A stretch of 64,000 bases of DNA from JBDIAG01 sp047974565 (GTDB lineage: Bacteria; Actinomycetota; Actinomycetes; Actinomycetales; CAWJMD01): NCBI GenBank assembly GCA_047974565.1, contig JBKECN010000038.1, forward strand, positions 17,354 to 81,353. Reading direction: 5' to 3'. A model generated the notes under the pieces. That model did no database searches, was not told where the DNA came from, and saw nothing but the letters and a program-made list of their open reading frames with translations. The position numbers and the translations under genes are program-made. This document shows positions 51,011 through 59,667 of this stretch, in pieces (position 1 is the stretch's first letter; every line of letters begins with the position of its first letter).

Positions 51011-52036
51011 CTATCCGGTGAGATCGGTCCCGGTGCCGTAGGTGGCCACGTACCCGGTGAGATCGCCGGTGTTCAGGGCCGCCACGAGCTCCGCGGTCTG
51101 GACCTGGTCGACCACGTCGGAGAACCCTCCCGTCGAGGAGAAGCCCGAAATCGGCAGCATCACCGAGGTCACCGACGCCTCGGTCAGCCGGGGAGCGAAG
51201 TCGAGCAGGGCCATCGCCTGCTCCAGGCTGAGATCGCGCACCCGCACGTTCTCGTAGAGGCCGGGCACCAGCGACTGCATCTTCTCGGGCATCGTGGTGT
51301 AGACCTCGTGCACCTTGGCCACGATGCCGGTCAGCGTGGCGCGGTGTCGTTCGGTGCGGTCCAGGTCTCCGTTGGGTAGGCCCTTGCGTTCGCGGTTGTA
51401 CGACAGCGCAGCGTCGCCGTTGATGTACAGCGGGCCGGCGGGGAAGGCCGGGCCGAAACTGTGCGAGGCGATCCGGTTCTGCACGGTCACGCCGCCGAGC
51501 AACTCCATGATGGCGATGAACCGTCCGAAGGTCGTCTCCACGGTGAGGTGGATGGGGATGCCCCCGAGGGTGGCCGAGACCTGTTCGGCCAGTCGGCTCG
51601 TCCCGCCGCGGGCGTAGGCGGCGTTGATCTTGCTGCCGCCGGAGGTCACGTCCCGGGGAATGGACACCAGGTTGATGTGGGTGCGTTCGGGGTTCAACTG
51701 GACGACGATGATGGCGTCCGATCGTCCGGTGAACCCGCTCTCGTCGCGGGTGTCGGAGCCGATCGCCAGGACGTTCACCAGGCCCGCCGGGAGCGGATCC
51801 GGGGTCGCCGTGGTGGCCGATGTGGTGGGTGCGGCCGAGGTGGACGGGGCCGAGTCGGTGCTCGACGTCGGGGTCTGGCTCGGGCTCTGCAGGCTCGCCG
51901 AACCAGGCACGTCCGCATCGGAGGAGGACGAACAGGCGGTCAGCAGGCCGAGCAGGAACGAGCCGGCCCCGCCGGCGAGCAGCCGTCGACGGGCCAACTG
52001 GGCCAGCCTGACGTCTGGGGTGGGCATCTGGGTCAT
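51011..52036 (-). CDS. LytR-CpsA-Psr (LCP) family protein
   Basis: Enzyme attaching glycopolymers such as arabinogalactan or teichoic-acid-like chains to peptidoglycan. 341 residues. A basic N-terminus (RRRLLAGGAGSFLLGLLTACSSSS) has a TAT-like RRR and a lipobox-like LTAC; a Ser/Thr/Pro-rich linker follows. The LCP core starts VNVLAIGSDTRDESGFTGRSDAIIVVQLNPERTHINLVSIPRDVTSG, with the conserved Asp and Arg that bind the polyprenyl phosphate. It lacks the C-terminal LytR_C domain. Most LCP proteins have a membrane helix; this one may be a lipoprotein. Confidence 0.9.
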   Translation of the reverse strand: MTQMPTPDVRLAQLARRRLLAGGAGSFLLGLLTACSSSSDADVPGSASLQSPSQTPTSSTDSAPSTSAAPTTSATTATPDPLPAGLVNVLAIGSDTRDESGFTGRSDAIIVVQLNPERTHINLVSIPRDVTSGGSKINAAYARGGTSRLAEQVSATLGGIPIHLTVETTFGRFIAIMELLGGVTVQNRIASHSFGPAFPAGPLYINGDAALSYNRERKGLPNGDLDRTERHRATLTGIVAKVHEVYTTMPEKMQSLVPGLYENVRVRDLSLEQAMALLDFAPRLTEASVTSVMLPISGFSSTGGFSDVVDQVQTAELVAALNTGDLTGYVATYGTGTDLTG

Positions 52037-52204
52037 CACCCCCGAGGGTAGACGGGGCCGGGTGCTGCTCGCCCCAGGTTCGCCTCTTGCCCTCCCTGAC
52101 CCCGGATGGGGTGACCTGCGCCGTTCCTCGGTCGCCGCCGGATTGCGCTGACTACCCTTGGAACGGAGCGACCTACCCTGAACGGCGCGACCGAGAGGAT
52201 CGAT

Positions 52205-53005
52205 GTGGCAGAGCGACCCGCCAAGCCGGGCCCCATGAACGGGAAGGTCGACAAGGTCCGAGCCGAGTTGGTGGCCGCGCTCCTGGAGGACGAGTCCCGC
52301 CTCGGTGAGGTGTATCGCTACCTGGGCGAGGGACTGACGGCGGAGGAGATCGCCGTCCGGATGGAGATCGCCTCACCTGGGCATGCCGAGAACTACGCCC
52401 AACAGGTGGACGCCATCCTCGACGGACGACTTCCGCTCAACTCGCATCTGGCCTCGCACACCGCGGGCCGGTTGCGCCGATGGCAGCAGTCCAAGACCTG
52501 GACCCCACCGGCCCGCGAACACCTGGACTCGCTCTTGGCCGGGCTGGAGAACATCGCCACCGACGTGCACCTGGTCGAGCGCGAACGCAACGAAGCGCAC
52601 CGGTTGACCGCGGAGGTGGAGAAGCTCGGGTTGATCGGGATCTATGTCTACTCGCTGCCGCACTATCTGCGGTTCCCCTACGACCCGGAGAGCGGACGCA
52701 CCCTGTGCAAGGTGGGCCACTCGACCATGGACGTCTACTCCGGCATCGGCGGGGAGGCCCGCACCACCGCGTTGCCCGAGGATCCGGTGCTACTGCGGGT
52801 CTACGCCACCGAGGGCAAGCTGAGCGCACAGGAGGAGCGGCACTTCCACGAGTGGCTCGCCGCCGCCGACCACGGACGAAGCCGATCCGCCCGCGGCAAC
52901 CGCGAGTGGTACCTCACCACGACGAAGTTCCTGGACCGGGTCGCCCGCCAGCGGGGCCTGGAGATCACCGTGGTCTCCGCGGACCTGGACGGCGCCGAGG
53001 ACTGA
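52205..53005 (+). CDS. T5orf172/GIY-YIG-like nuclease-fold protein
   Basis: Protein of 266 residues. The N-terminal ~130 residues are helical, with an HTH-like GLTAEEIAVRMEI. The C-terminal part (residues ~140-250) matches the T5orf172/MUG113 branch of GIY-YIG proteins: GIYVYSLPHYLRFPY, TLCKVGHSTMD, an Arg after it, EERHFHEWL and the closing GNREWYLTTTKFLD. Activity not established. Two TACCCT boxes (52153, 52174) and GAGAGG precede the GTG. No mobile-element genes accompany it. Confidence 0.7.
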   Translation: MAERPAKPGPMNGKVDKVRAELVAALLEDESRLGEVYRYLGEGLTAEEIAVRMEIASPGHAENYAQQVDAILDGRLPLNSHLASHTAGRLRRWQQSKTWTPPAREHLDSLLAGLENIATDVHLVERERNEAHRLTAEVEKLGLIGIYVYSLPHYLRFPYDPESGRTLCKVGHSTMDVYSGIGGEARTTALPEDPVLLRVYATEGKLSAQEERHFHEWLAAADHGRSRSARGNREWYLTTTKFLDRVARQRGLEITVVSADLDGAED

Positions 53006-53103
53006 CCGGCCGATTCCGGGTCGCACCCTCGACGAGCCTTCCAGGTCGCGGCCTCGGCGAGCCCCGAACGCTTCCAGCCCTCGCAGTCCCGGACGTGGGG
53101 ACC

Positions 53104-53109
53104 TACCCT
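53104..53109 (+). promoter_or_regulatory. -10 box of a probable leaderless transcript
   Basis: TACCCT ends 7 nt before the ATG of the tryptophan dioxygenase gene at 53117. Confidence 0.5.
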
Positions 53110-53116
53110 TCGCGGT

Positions 53117-54022
53117 ATGGGTAGCCACGAGGCAACGACCGGGGTACGCGTCATCGAAGACTCGGTGCGCCGGGACTTCCAGGGGGCGATGTCGTACGGG
53201 CGGTATCTCGATCTGGACCGGGTGCTGGGGGCCCAGCATCCGCGCAGCGACCCCGAGCATCACGACGAGATGCTGTTCATCATTCAGCATCAGACCAGCG
53301 AACTCTGGCTGAAACTGATGCTGCACGAGTTGGAGGCGGCTCGCGGTTATCTGGACCAGGACGAGCCGGGCCCGGCGATGAAGTGCTTCGCCCGGGTGAA
53401 GGCGGTGCAGCGCACCCTCACCGAGCAGTGGTCGGTGCTGGGAACCCTCACGCCCCGCGAGTACGCCCAGTTCCGTGGGGCATTGGGCAGCGCCTCGGGC
53501 TTTCAGTCGTATCAGTACCGGGCCGTGGAGTTCATCCTCGGCAACAAGAACCGAGGGATGCTGAGGGTTTTCGACTCCGAGCCGCAGGCGCAGGCGCTGC
53601 TCTCGCGGTTGCTCGACGAGCCGACGGTCTACGACGCCTTCCTCGGCGCGATGGCCCGGCACGGTTACCCCGTTCCCGAGCCGATCTTGCAGCGGGATGT
53701 CAGCCAGGCGTGGGTTTTCCACCCCGAGCTGGTGCCGATCTTCCGGGAGATCTACGAGTCGGACGCCACGCCATGGGGCTTCTACGAGGCCTGCGAGGAC
53801 CTGGTCGACCTGGAGGACAACTTCCAGGCCTGGCGGTTCCGGCACCTGCGCGTGGTGCAACGCACGATCGGCTTCAAGACCGGCACCGGAGGCTCGTCCG
53901 GGGTGGACTTCCTCAGGCGCGCTCTGGATCTGACCTTCTTCCCCGAGTTGTACGCGGTGCGCACCTCTATCGGGGTGCCGGACGACGGCCCAGCCGCCGA
54001 TCGCGAGACGGGAGACCAGTGA
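53117..54022 (+). CDS. kynA: Tryptophan 2,3-dioxygenase
   Basis: Heme enzyme opening the indole ring of tryptophan to N-formylkynurenine. 301 residues. Conserved blocks: MSYGRYLDLDRVLGAQHPRS, HHDEMLFIIQHQTSELWLKLMLHELEAA with the substrate-base His, ASGFQSYQYRAVEFILGNK with the substrate-binding Arg and the C-terminal GTGGSSGVDFLRRALDLTFFPELYAVRTSI. First gene of a three-gene operon; its stop overlaps the kynureninase start by 1 bp. Confidence 0.95.
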   Translation: MGSHEATTGVRVIEDSVRRDFQGAMSYGRYLDLDRVLGAQHPRSDPEHHDEMLFIIQHQTSELWLKLMLHELEAARGYLDQDEPGPAMKCFARVKAVQRTLTEQWSVLGTLTPREYAQFRGALGSASGFQSYQYRAVEFILGNKNRGMLRVFDSEPQAQALLSRLLDEPTVYDAFLGAMARHGYPVPEPILQRDVSQAWVFHPELVPIFREIYESDATPWGFYEACEDLVDLEDNFQAWRFRHLRVVQRTIGFKTGTGGSSGVDFLRRALDLTFFPELYAVRTSIGVPDDGPAADRETGDQ

Positions 54023-55290
54023 TGGCGATACATCCGGACCCGACCTCCATGTCGGAGCTGCCGGCCGGGATGCCGACGGCCGCCGAACTCGACGCGAGCG
54101 ACCCGCTGGCGGGCCTGCGTGCCCGGTTCGCCGAGCCGGCAGGAGGTCTGACCGCGTACCTCGATGGCAACTCTCTCGGCCGCCCGCTGGCCGAAACACC
54201 TTCCAGGTTAAGGGAATTCATCGAGGGCCCGTGGGGGGAACGATTGATTCGGCGGTGGGACGAGGCTTGGATGGACGAGCCCTTCCAGCTCGGAGACCGT
54301 CTCGGTGAGGTGGTGCTCGGGGCCGCGGCCGGGCAGACCGTGGTGGCCGACTCCACCTCGGTGCTGTTGTACAAGCTGTTGCGGGCGGGGATGGACGCCC
54401 GGCCCGGGCGCGATGAACTCGTCGTCGACGAGGACAACTTCCCCACCGACCGCTATCTCGCCGAAGCGGTGGCCAAGGAGTGCGGCGCCCGGCTGCGCTG
54501 GCTCAGCGCCCCGCACGACGGTGGCGTCACCCCCGAGCAGGTCAGCGAGATGGTCGGCGAGCGCACCGCCCTGGTGCTGCTGAGCCAGGTCGCGTACCGG
54601 TCCGGGTTCATCGCCGACGCACCGGCGATCACCGCCTTGGTCCATCGGGCTGGTGGTCTGGTGCTGTGGGATCTGAGCCATTCGGTGGGTTCGGTGCCGC
54701 TGGCGCTGGACGACTGGAACGTGGACCTGGCGGTGGGGTGCACCTACAAGTACCTCAACGGCGGCCCGGGATCGCCGGCCTTCGCCTACGTGCGGCGCGA
54801 CCTGCAGGCCGAGCTGCGCCAGCCGATGCCGGGGTGGATGGGGGCGGCGGCGCCCTTCGACATGACCGAGCCGTACCGTCCCGCGGACGGGATGCGACGG
54901 TTCCTCACCGGCACGCCCCCGATCCTGGCGATGCAACCCGTCTGGCACATGCTCGAAGTCATCGCCGAGGCGGGGATGCCGGCGGTGCGCGCCAAGTCCG
55001 AGTTGCTCACCGCACGCGCGGTGGCGCTGTTCGACGGGTGGCTCGCGCCGATGGGGGCTGTGCTGGCCAGCCCACGCGATCCGGGCGTGCGGGGATCGCA
55101 CATCACCGTCGACCACCCGGCTTTCGAGCAGGTCACCGCGATGGTCTGGGAGCGGGACGTCATCCCGGACTTTCGACCGCCCGATGGCATTCGCATCGGG
55201 CTGTCCCCGCTGAGCACGAGTTTCGCCGAGTTGGACGCCGGCATGGCAGCCGTACGCGGCGCCCTGGCCGAAGTGGATCGACCATCGTGA
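54022..55290 (+). CDS. kynU: Kynureninase
   Basis: PLP enzyme splitting kynurenine to anthranilate and alanine. 422 residues. AYLDGNSLGRPL near residue 50, VVADSTSVLLYKLL, LWDLSHSVGSVPLALDDWNVDLAVGCTYKYLNGGPGSPAF with the PLP Lys, and the late GIRIGLSPL are characteristic. GGAGACC lies just before the ATG at 54022. Together with its neighbours it takes tryptophan to anthranilate. Confidence 0.95.
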   Translation: MAIHPDPTSMSELPAGMPTAAELDASDPLAGLRARFAEPAGGLTAYLDGNSLGRPLAETPSRLREFIEGPWGERLIRRWDEAWMDEPFQLGDRLGEVVLGAAAGQTVVADSTSVLLYKLLRAGMDARPGRDELVVDEDNFPTDRYLAEAVAKECGARLRWLSAPHDGGVTPEQVSEMVGERTALVLLSQVAYRSGFIADAPAITALVHRAGGLVLWDLSHSVGSVPLALDDWNVDLAVGCTYKYLNGGPGSPAFAYVRRDLQAELRQPMPGWMGAAAPFDMTEPYRPADGMRRFLTGTPPILAMQPVWHMLEVIAEAGMPAVRAKSELLTARAVALFDGWLAPMGAVLASPRDPGVRGSHITVDHPAFEQVTAMVWERDVIPDFRPPDGIRIGLSPLSTSFAELDAGMAAVRGALAEVDRPS

Positions 55291-55318
55291 CCCGGCCCGG
55301 GGATCCCGGTGGAGCCGG

Positions 55319-56131
55319 GTGGTGACGGGGTCCGCGGGTCAGGTCCACCGGGTTCGGTACGGGCCCGATCCCAGTCAGTTCTGCGACCTGTACCTGCCCG
55401 ATGACGACGGTGCCGCGCCTGCGGTGTGCGTGGTCGTCCACGGGGGCTTCTGGCGCACCAGCTACGACCTCGGACTCGGGGCTCCACTGGCTGAGGATCT
55501 GGCCCAGCACGGCATCGCGGCTCTCAACGTCGAGTACCGCCGGGTGGGCCCGACGGGCAGTCCCGGGGCCGGCGGTGGCTGGCCCGCGACCTGCCAGGAT
55601 GTCGCCGCCGCCGTGGACTCCCTGCGGAGCCTGCCGGCCACGGTAGGTGCGGCGCTCGATCTGAACCGGGTTGTCGGGCTGGGACATTCGGCAGGTGGCC
55701 ACTTGGTCGGCTGGCTGGCTGCGCGGACGCAGGGCAGGGTGCGGTTGACCGGGTTCGTCTCCCAGGCCGGGGTGCTGGACCTGGAATGGGCCAGTGCCGA
55801 ACTCGTCGGGCGTGGGGCGGTGCACGCATTCCTGGGCGGCAAGCCCTCGCGGATGCCGGCCGAGTACGCGCTTGCCTCGCCGATCCGCTTGGTCCCTACC
55901 GGTGTGCCATCGGTTCTCGTGCATGGAGACGCCGACGTGGAGGTTCCCGTCGAGATCTCCCGGCGCTACCACCGCCAGGCTCGAGCGGGTGGGGACGCGT
56001 GCGAACTCATCGAATTGCCCGGGTCGGATCACTTCGGTGTCATCGACGTGGCGAGCCCGGACTGGCAGGTGTGCCGAGCGGCCGTGCTCGATCTGCTCGG
56101 ACTGCCTGAGCCGGGTGCGGTTGTCAGGTAG
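55319..56131 (+). CDS. Alpha/beta hydrolase, probable kynurenine formamidase
   Basis: Hydrolase of 270 residues: oxyanion motif VVHGGFWRTSYD, nucleophile GLGHSAGGHL, acid in VHGDADVEVP and His in PGSDHFGVID. This is the HGGxW alpha/beta-hydrolase type, found in eukaryotic-like arylformamidases; most bacteria use the unrelated cyclase-like KynB. Placed 28 bp after kynU, it would supply the missing formamidase step, completing the pathway. GTG at 55319 is taken; a second GTG follows directly. Role inferred from context. Confidence 0.8.
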   Translation: MVTGSAGQVHRVRYGPDPSQFCDLYLPDDDGAAPAVCVVVHGGFWRTSYDLGLGAPLAEDLAQHGIAALNVEYRRVGPTGSPGAGGGWPATCQDVAAAVDSLRSLPATVGAALDLNRVVGLGHSAGGHLVGWLAARTQGRVRLTGFVSQAGVLDLEWASAELVGRGAVHAFLGGKPSRMPAEYALASPIRLVPTGVPSVLVHGDADVEVPVEISRRYHRQARAGGDACELIELPGSDHFGVIDVASPDWQVCRAAVLDLLGLPEPGAVVR

Positions 56132-56240
56132 CCGAGCATCCAGAAATCGAGCAAACCGACCGCGACACCCGGCCTTCGCTCACCGGGGTGCCCGATCGGG
56201 CCTCGAGTGCGTGGGATGACAAGCAGGCGGCCTGCAGACG

Positions 56241-56313
56241 GACATGCATACCACCGCTGAGCAGCGCCTGGCCGAGCACGAGCAGGTGGTCCCTGAGCGC
56301 CGGTATGCATGTC
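56241..56313. repeat. Inverted repeat with 12-bp arms
   Basis: GACATGCATACC (56241-56252) and GGTATGCATGTC (56302-56313) are exact complements 49 bp apart. They lie between the tryptophan operon and the convergent glutaredoxin gene. This may be a long-armed terminator, a small mobile remnant or a paired binding site. Confidence 0.6.
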
Positions 56314-56328
56314 GGTGTGACGTCGAGG

Positions 56329-56760
56329 TCAGCGCAACGCGCCAAGCACCAAGCGCGGGTCCGGGTTGGTGCGCGGGGTTCCGTCGATGACCACGGTCGG
56401 CACGACCTCGTTGCCGTCATTGACCGATCGCACGAAGGCGGCCGCCTCATCGTCCTGCCAGATGTCGACCCACACGATCCGGTCGCGCTGGGCCCGGGTG
56501 GCGCGGATCAGTCGGTTGCAGAAGGGGCAACCGGGCCGCACGTACGCCACCACCTCACCCCGGCTCCCGGCCGCCGCTGCTGAGCGCTGGTCGACATAAT
56601 CGAGCCGTCGCCGGGCGCCGGCGAGCGCATAGCCGGCCCCCGCCAGCAGGATCACCGCGCCCCAGGCGTATTCCCACGCGGTGTGCGCGCCGGCGAGTTG
56701 GTACACCCCGATGGCGGCCAGCCCGGCACCGATCGCGGGAGCGAACCACGCGTTGCGCAT
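56329..56760 (-). CDS. Membrane-anchored glutaredoxin-like protein
   Basis: Protein of 143 residues. Two N-terminal hydrophobic segments (WFAPAIGAGLAAIGVYQLAG and YAWGAVILLAGAGYALAG) anchor it; a glutaredoxin/mycoredoxin domain follows, with the redox pair in RPGCPFCNRLI and the cis-Pro in EVVPTVVIDG. It probably reduces mixed disulfides at the membrane, with mycothiol as the likely partner thiol in actinobacteria (inference). It ends at the inverted repeat. Confidence 0.85.
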   Translation of the reverse strand: MRNAWFAPAIGAGLAAIGVYQLAGAHTAWEYAWGAVILLAGAGYALAGARRRLDYVDQRSAAAAGSRGEVVAYVRPGCPFCNRLIRATRAQRDRIVWVDIWQDDEAAAFVRSVNDGNEVVPTVVIDGTPRTNPDPRLVLGALR

Positions 56761-56815
56761 ACCTGAACGCTACCGACCTCGGCGCCACCCCGAGCGTGGA
56801 TCCGGCCTGCCGGGG

Positions 56816-59014
56816 TCAGGCGCCGGAGGCTGAGGGTCCGCGGGACCGGCTGAGCCGGCGGTCCGGCCACCAGGTGAACCGGCCCAGGCCGATCACCGCG
56901 GAGGGAACCAGCAGCGAACGCACCACGAGGGTGTCGACGAGCACCCCGAAGGCGACGATGAAGGCGACCTGGGCGAGGAAGAGCAGCGGGATCACGGCCA
57001 GCGCCCCGAAAGTCGCCGCCAGCACCACCCCGGCGCTGGTGATCACGCCACCGGTGACGGTCAGGGCCACCAGCACCCCCTGCCGGGTGCCACGACGCTT
57101 GGCCTCTTCCCTGGTGCGGGTCATCAGGAAGATGGAGTAATCCACGCCGAGGGCGACGAGGAAGACGAAGCCGTAGAGCACGGTCGTGGGGTCGGCCCCG
57201 GGGAAGTCCAGGACGTGGTTGAAGACCAGGGCCGAGACGCCCATGGTCGCGGCGAAGGACAGCAGGTTGACCAGGATCAGCAGCGTGGGCGCGACGAGCG
57301 ATCGCAGCAGCACGCACAGCACGAGGAAGACGACGGCAATGATCGTCGGGACCACCACGCGCAGGTCGCGGTCGGCGGCGATCTTGGTATCGAGTGCCTG
57401 GGCGGTCTCGCCCCCGACCAGGACGCCCGGGTCCACCTCGTGCAGATCCGTGCGGAGCCTGCTCACCGTGTCGACGGCGGCCTGGGAGTCGGCCGGGTCG
57501 GTGAAGGTCGCCTGGACCAGGACCCGTCCATCCACCGGCTCGGACGGCGCTGCGGGGGTGAGGCCGATGAAGGGGTCGGTGATGCCCGGTTCCTGCTGCA
57601 ACACCGTGAGCACGTCGATGGCCTGGTCCTGCGGCGCGATCACCTGCAGGGGGCTGCCCGAGCCGGCGTCGAAGTGCTCGGCGAGAACGTCCTGACCGGT
57701 GACCGAGTCGACCTCCGTGAGAAAGAACTCCGACTGGGAGACCCCGTCCGCCTTGAAGGTGGGCAGGAAGGCCCCGGCGATCAGCAGGGCGATGAGGGTG
57801 GTCAGGCCCACCGCGAGCGGGCGCCTGCCGACCAGCGCCGCCACTCGGCCCCAGCCGCGACGGGCGGCGAGCTGGTCCGCTCGGGTGGCGTGGTCGAGCC
57901 GGGGAACGGCCGGCCAGAAGATCCAGCGGCGGCCGAGCACCAGCACCGCGGGCAGGAAGGTGAGGGCGGCGAGAAGCGCACCGAGAATCCCCAACGCGCC
58001 TACCGGCCCGAGCCCGGCGGTGCCCTTGAGGTCGGCGAGCATCAGCGCGAGCAGGCCGAGGATGACGGTCAGGGCGCTGGCCATGATCGGTTCGACGCTG
58101 GCCCGCCAGGCCTTGCCCAGGGCGACCAGCGTGGAGTCGCGCTGGTGCAGTTCCTCCTTGTACCGGGAGACCAGCAGCAGGGCGTAGTCGGTGGCGGCGC
58201 CGACGACGAGGATGGACAGGATCCCCTGGCTCTGTCCGCTGACCGTGATCAGGCCGGCGTCGGCCACCCGGTAGATCACCAGACCTGCGGCCGCGAGGCC
58301 GAAGACCGCGGTGAGCAGCACCGCGATGGGCAGGATCGGGCTGCGATACACCACGAGGAGGATCACCAGCACCACGACCAACGCGACCGCCAGCAGGATG
58401 CCGTCGATACCCGCGAAGGCGGCGGTGAGGTCGTCGACGAAGCCGGCCGGGCCGGTCACGTAGGCGGTGAAACCGGCCGGAGTGAGTTCGTCGTCGATCG
58501 CCTGACGAACGGCGTCGGCGATCGGGGCCAGCGGCCTGGTGTCCTCCACCGGCGTGGAGACCTTGTCGCTGTCCAGGGACAGCACGACGAGAATGGCCTG
58601 GCCGTCCTGACTGGGGATGGCCACCACCTGGTCGTCGGCGAGATAGTCCGAGATCGGGTGTTCGCCGTCCAGGTCGATGGTGCGCTGCGGCAGCGTGGCG
58701 GCGAAGGTCTGGGCCGCGGCGAACTGCTCGGGACCGACGGTGTCGGCCTCGGCGACGACGATCAGCGGAAGCGTGGTGTCGTCGCGGAACTGCGCGACCA
58801 CGTCGGCGACCTGGGTGGATTCGGCGTCCGCGGGCAGGAAGGACGCGCTGTCGTTCTTCTGCAGCTGCGAAAGCTGGCCGATGTCCTGTCCGCCGATAGC
58901 GGCCACCCCGAGCCACACGAGCAGCATCACGATCGCCCCGACGACCACACGGAGCCGTCGTGGCGGCCTGGTGGTGGGAGTCGGGTCGGCCGTCTGGTCG
59001 GCAACCGTCGCCAT
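56816..59014 (-). CDS. MMPL-family RND transporter
   Basis: Exporter of 732 residues with twelve predicted helices and two large extracytoplasmic loops. The duplicated helix-4 motifs are AATDYALLLVSRYKEE and ALGVDYSIFLMTRTREE, each followed by the cytoplasmic loop, as in MmpL proteins. Such pumps export lipids, siderophores or drugs with proton drive. CCGGAGGA precedes the ATG at 59014. It is divergent from a MarR gene 54 bp away, which probably represses it. Confidence 0.92.
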   Translation of the reverse strand: MATVADQTADPTPTTRPPRRLRVVVGAIVMLLVWLGVAAIGGQDIGQLSQLQKNDSASFLPADAESTQVADVVAQFRDDTTLPLIVVAEADTVGPEQFAAAQTFAATLPQRTIDLDGEHPISDYLADDQVVAIPSQDGQAILVVLSLDSDKVSTPVEDTRPLAPIADAVRQAIDDELTPAGFTAYVTGPAGFVDDLTAAFAGIDGILLAVALVVVLVILLVVYRSPILPIAVLLTAVFGLAAAGLVIYRVADAGLITVSGQSQGILSILVVGAATDYALLLVSRYKEELHQRDSTLVALGKAWRASVEPIMASALTVILGLLALMLADLKGTAGLGPVGALGILGALLAALTFLPAVLVLGRRWIFWPAVPRLDHATRADQLAARRGWGRVAALVGRRPLAVGLTTLIALLIAGAFLPTFKADGVSQSEFFLTEVDSVTGQDVLAEHFDAGSGSPLQVIAPQDQAIDVLTVLQQEPGITDPFIGLTPAAPSEPVDGRVLVQATFTDPADSQAAVDTVSRLRTDLHEVDPGVLVGGETAQALDTKIAADRDLRVVVPTIIAVVFLVLCVLLRSLVAPTLLILVNLLSFAATMGVSALVFNHVLDFPGADPTTVLYGFVFLVALGVDYSIFLMTRTREEAKRRGTRQGVLVALTVTGGVITSAGVVLAATFGALAVIPLLFLAQVAFIVAFGVLVDTLVVRSLLVPSAVIGLGRFTWWPDRRLSRSRGPSASGA

Positions 59015-59045
59015 GGTGCATCCTCCGGTAGAATCATTCGTTAGG

Positions 59046-59064
59046 TTAGTCAGGAAGTAACTAA
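59046..59064. promoter_or_regulatory. Candidate MarR operator
   Basis: TTAGT-N9-ACTAA, a short inverted repeat in the 54-bp gap between the divergent MMPL and MarR genes, within an AT-rich stretch. The arms are only 5 bp. Confidence 0.35.
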
Positions 59065-59068
59065 GTAG

Positions 59069-59581
59069 GTGAACTACATTACTGGTACTGAGCACGACGT
59101 CAAATCGGAGCAAGGCGAGGAGCCGGGCGCGGCAGCGGTTCGTCGCGTCGTGCCGGGCTGGGAGTCCACCCGGACTCTGACGCTGTTGCAGGAACTCATC
59201 GACGTGGCCTCCGCAGCTCCGGCGGCGGTGGCCCGGCGCGCCGACCTGAGCACCTCGGAGTTGCATTCGCTGCGGCACCTGTCCAACCGGGCGATGGGGC
59301 CGGCCGACCTGGCCAGGCTGCTGGGAGTGACCACGGCGGCGTCCTCGGGCATCGTCGACCGGCTGGCCGCCAACGGTCACGTCGAACGACGACCCCACCC
59401 GCAGGACGGGCGTCGCACGGTGGTGCAGATCACCGACAGCGGGCGCGCGGAGGTGCTGGCGAACCTGGCCCCGATGTTCCGGGGTCTTGCCCAGCTCGAC
59501 GGGGCGTTGAGCCAGGACGACCGTGCGGTCGTGGACCGGTACCTGGACGGCGCCATCGCCGCCATCCGCTCAGTGCTGTAG
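59069..59581 (+). CDS. MarR-family transcriptional regulator
   Basis: Winged-helix regulator of 170 residues. The core reads LSTSELHSLRHLSNRAMGPADLARLLGVTTAASSGIVDRLAANGHVERRPHPQDGRRTVVQITDSGR, with the recognition helix and the wing Asp-Arg pair. The N-terminal ~30 residues are not conserved, so a later start is possible. It sits divergent from the MMPL pump gene, a common arrangement in which the regulator represses the pump until a ligand binds. Confidence 0.9.
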   Translation: MNYITGTEHDVKSEQGEEPGAAAVRRVVPGWESTRTLTLLQELIDVASAAPAAVARRADLSTSELHSLRHLSNRAMGPADLARLLGVTTAASSGIVDRLAANGHVERRPHPQDGRRTVVQITDSGRAEVLANLAPMFRGLAQLDGALSQDDRAVVDRYLDGAIAAIRSVL

Positions 59582-59667
59582 TCGGCAGGCGTCGGCCCGG
59601 TGTCCAGGCTCCCGGGCAGTTCAGGACCTGCGGAGGCGGCTGATAGATCTCAGTGCCGGGCTAGATC

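Noticed and set aside
56124..56328. Minus-strand frame continuing past the glutaredoxin gene into the inverted repeat
   Set aside because: It overlaps glutaredoxin in another frame and has no start or motif of its own.
57215..59044. 609-codon open frame on the plus strand
   Set aside because: Lies antisense to the clear MMPL gene, has no family features and a composition typical of shadow frames in high-GC DNA.
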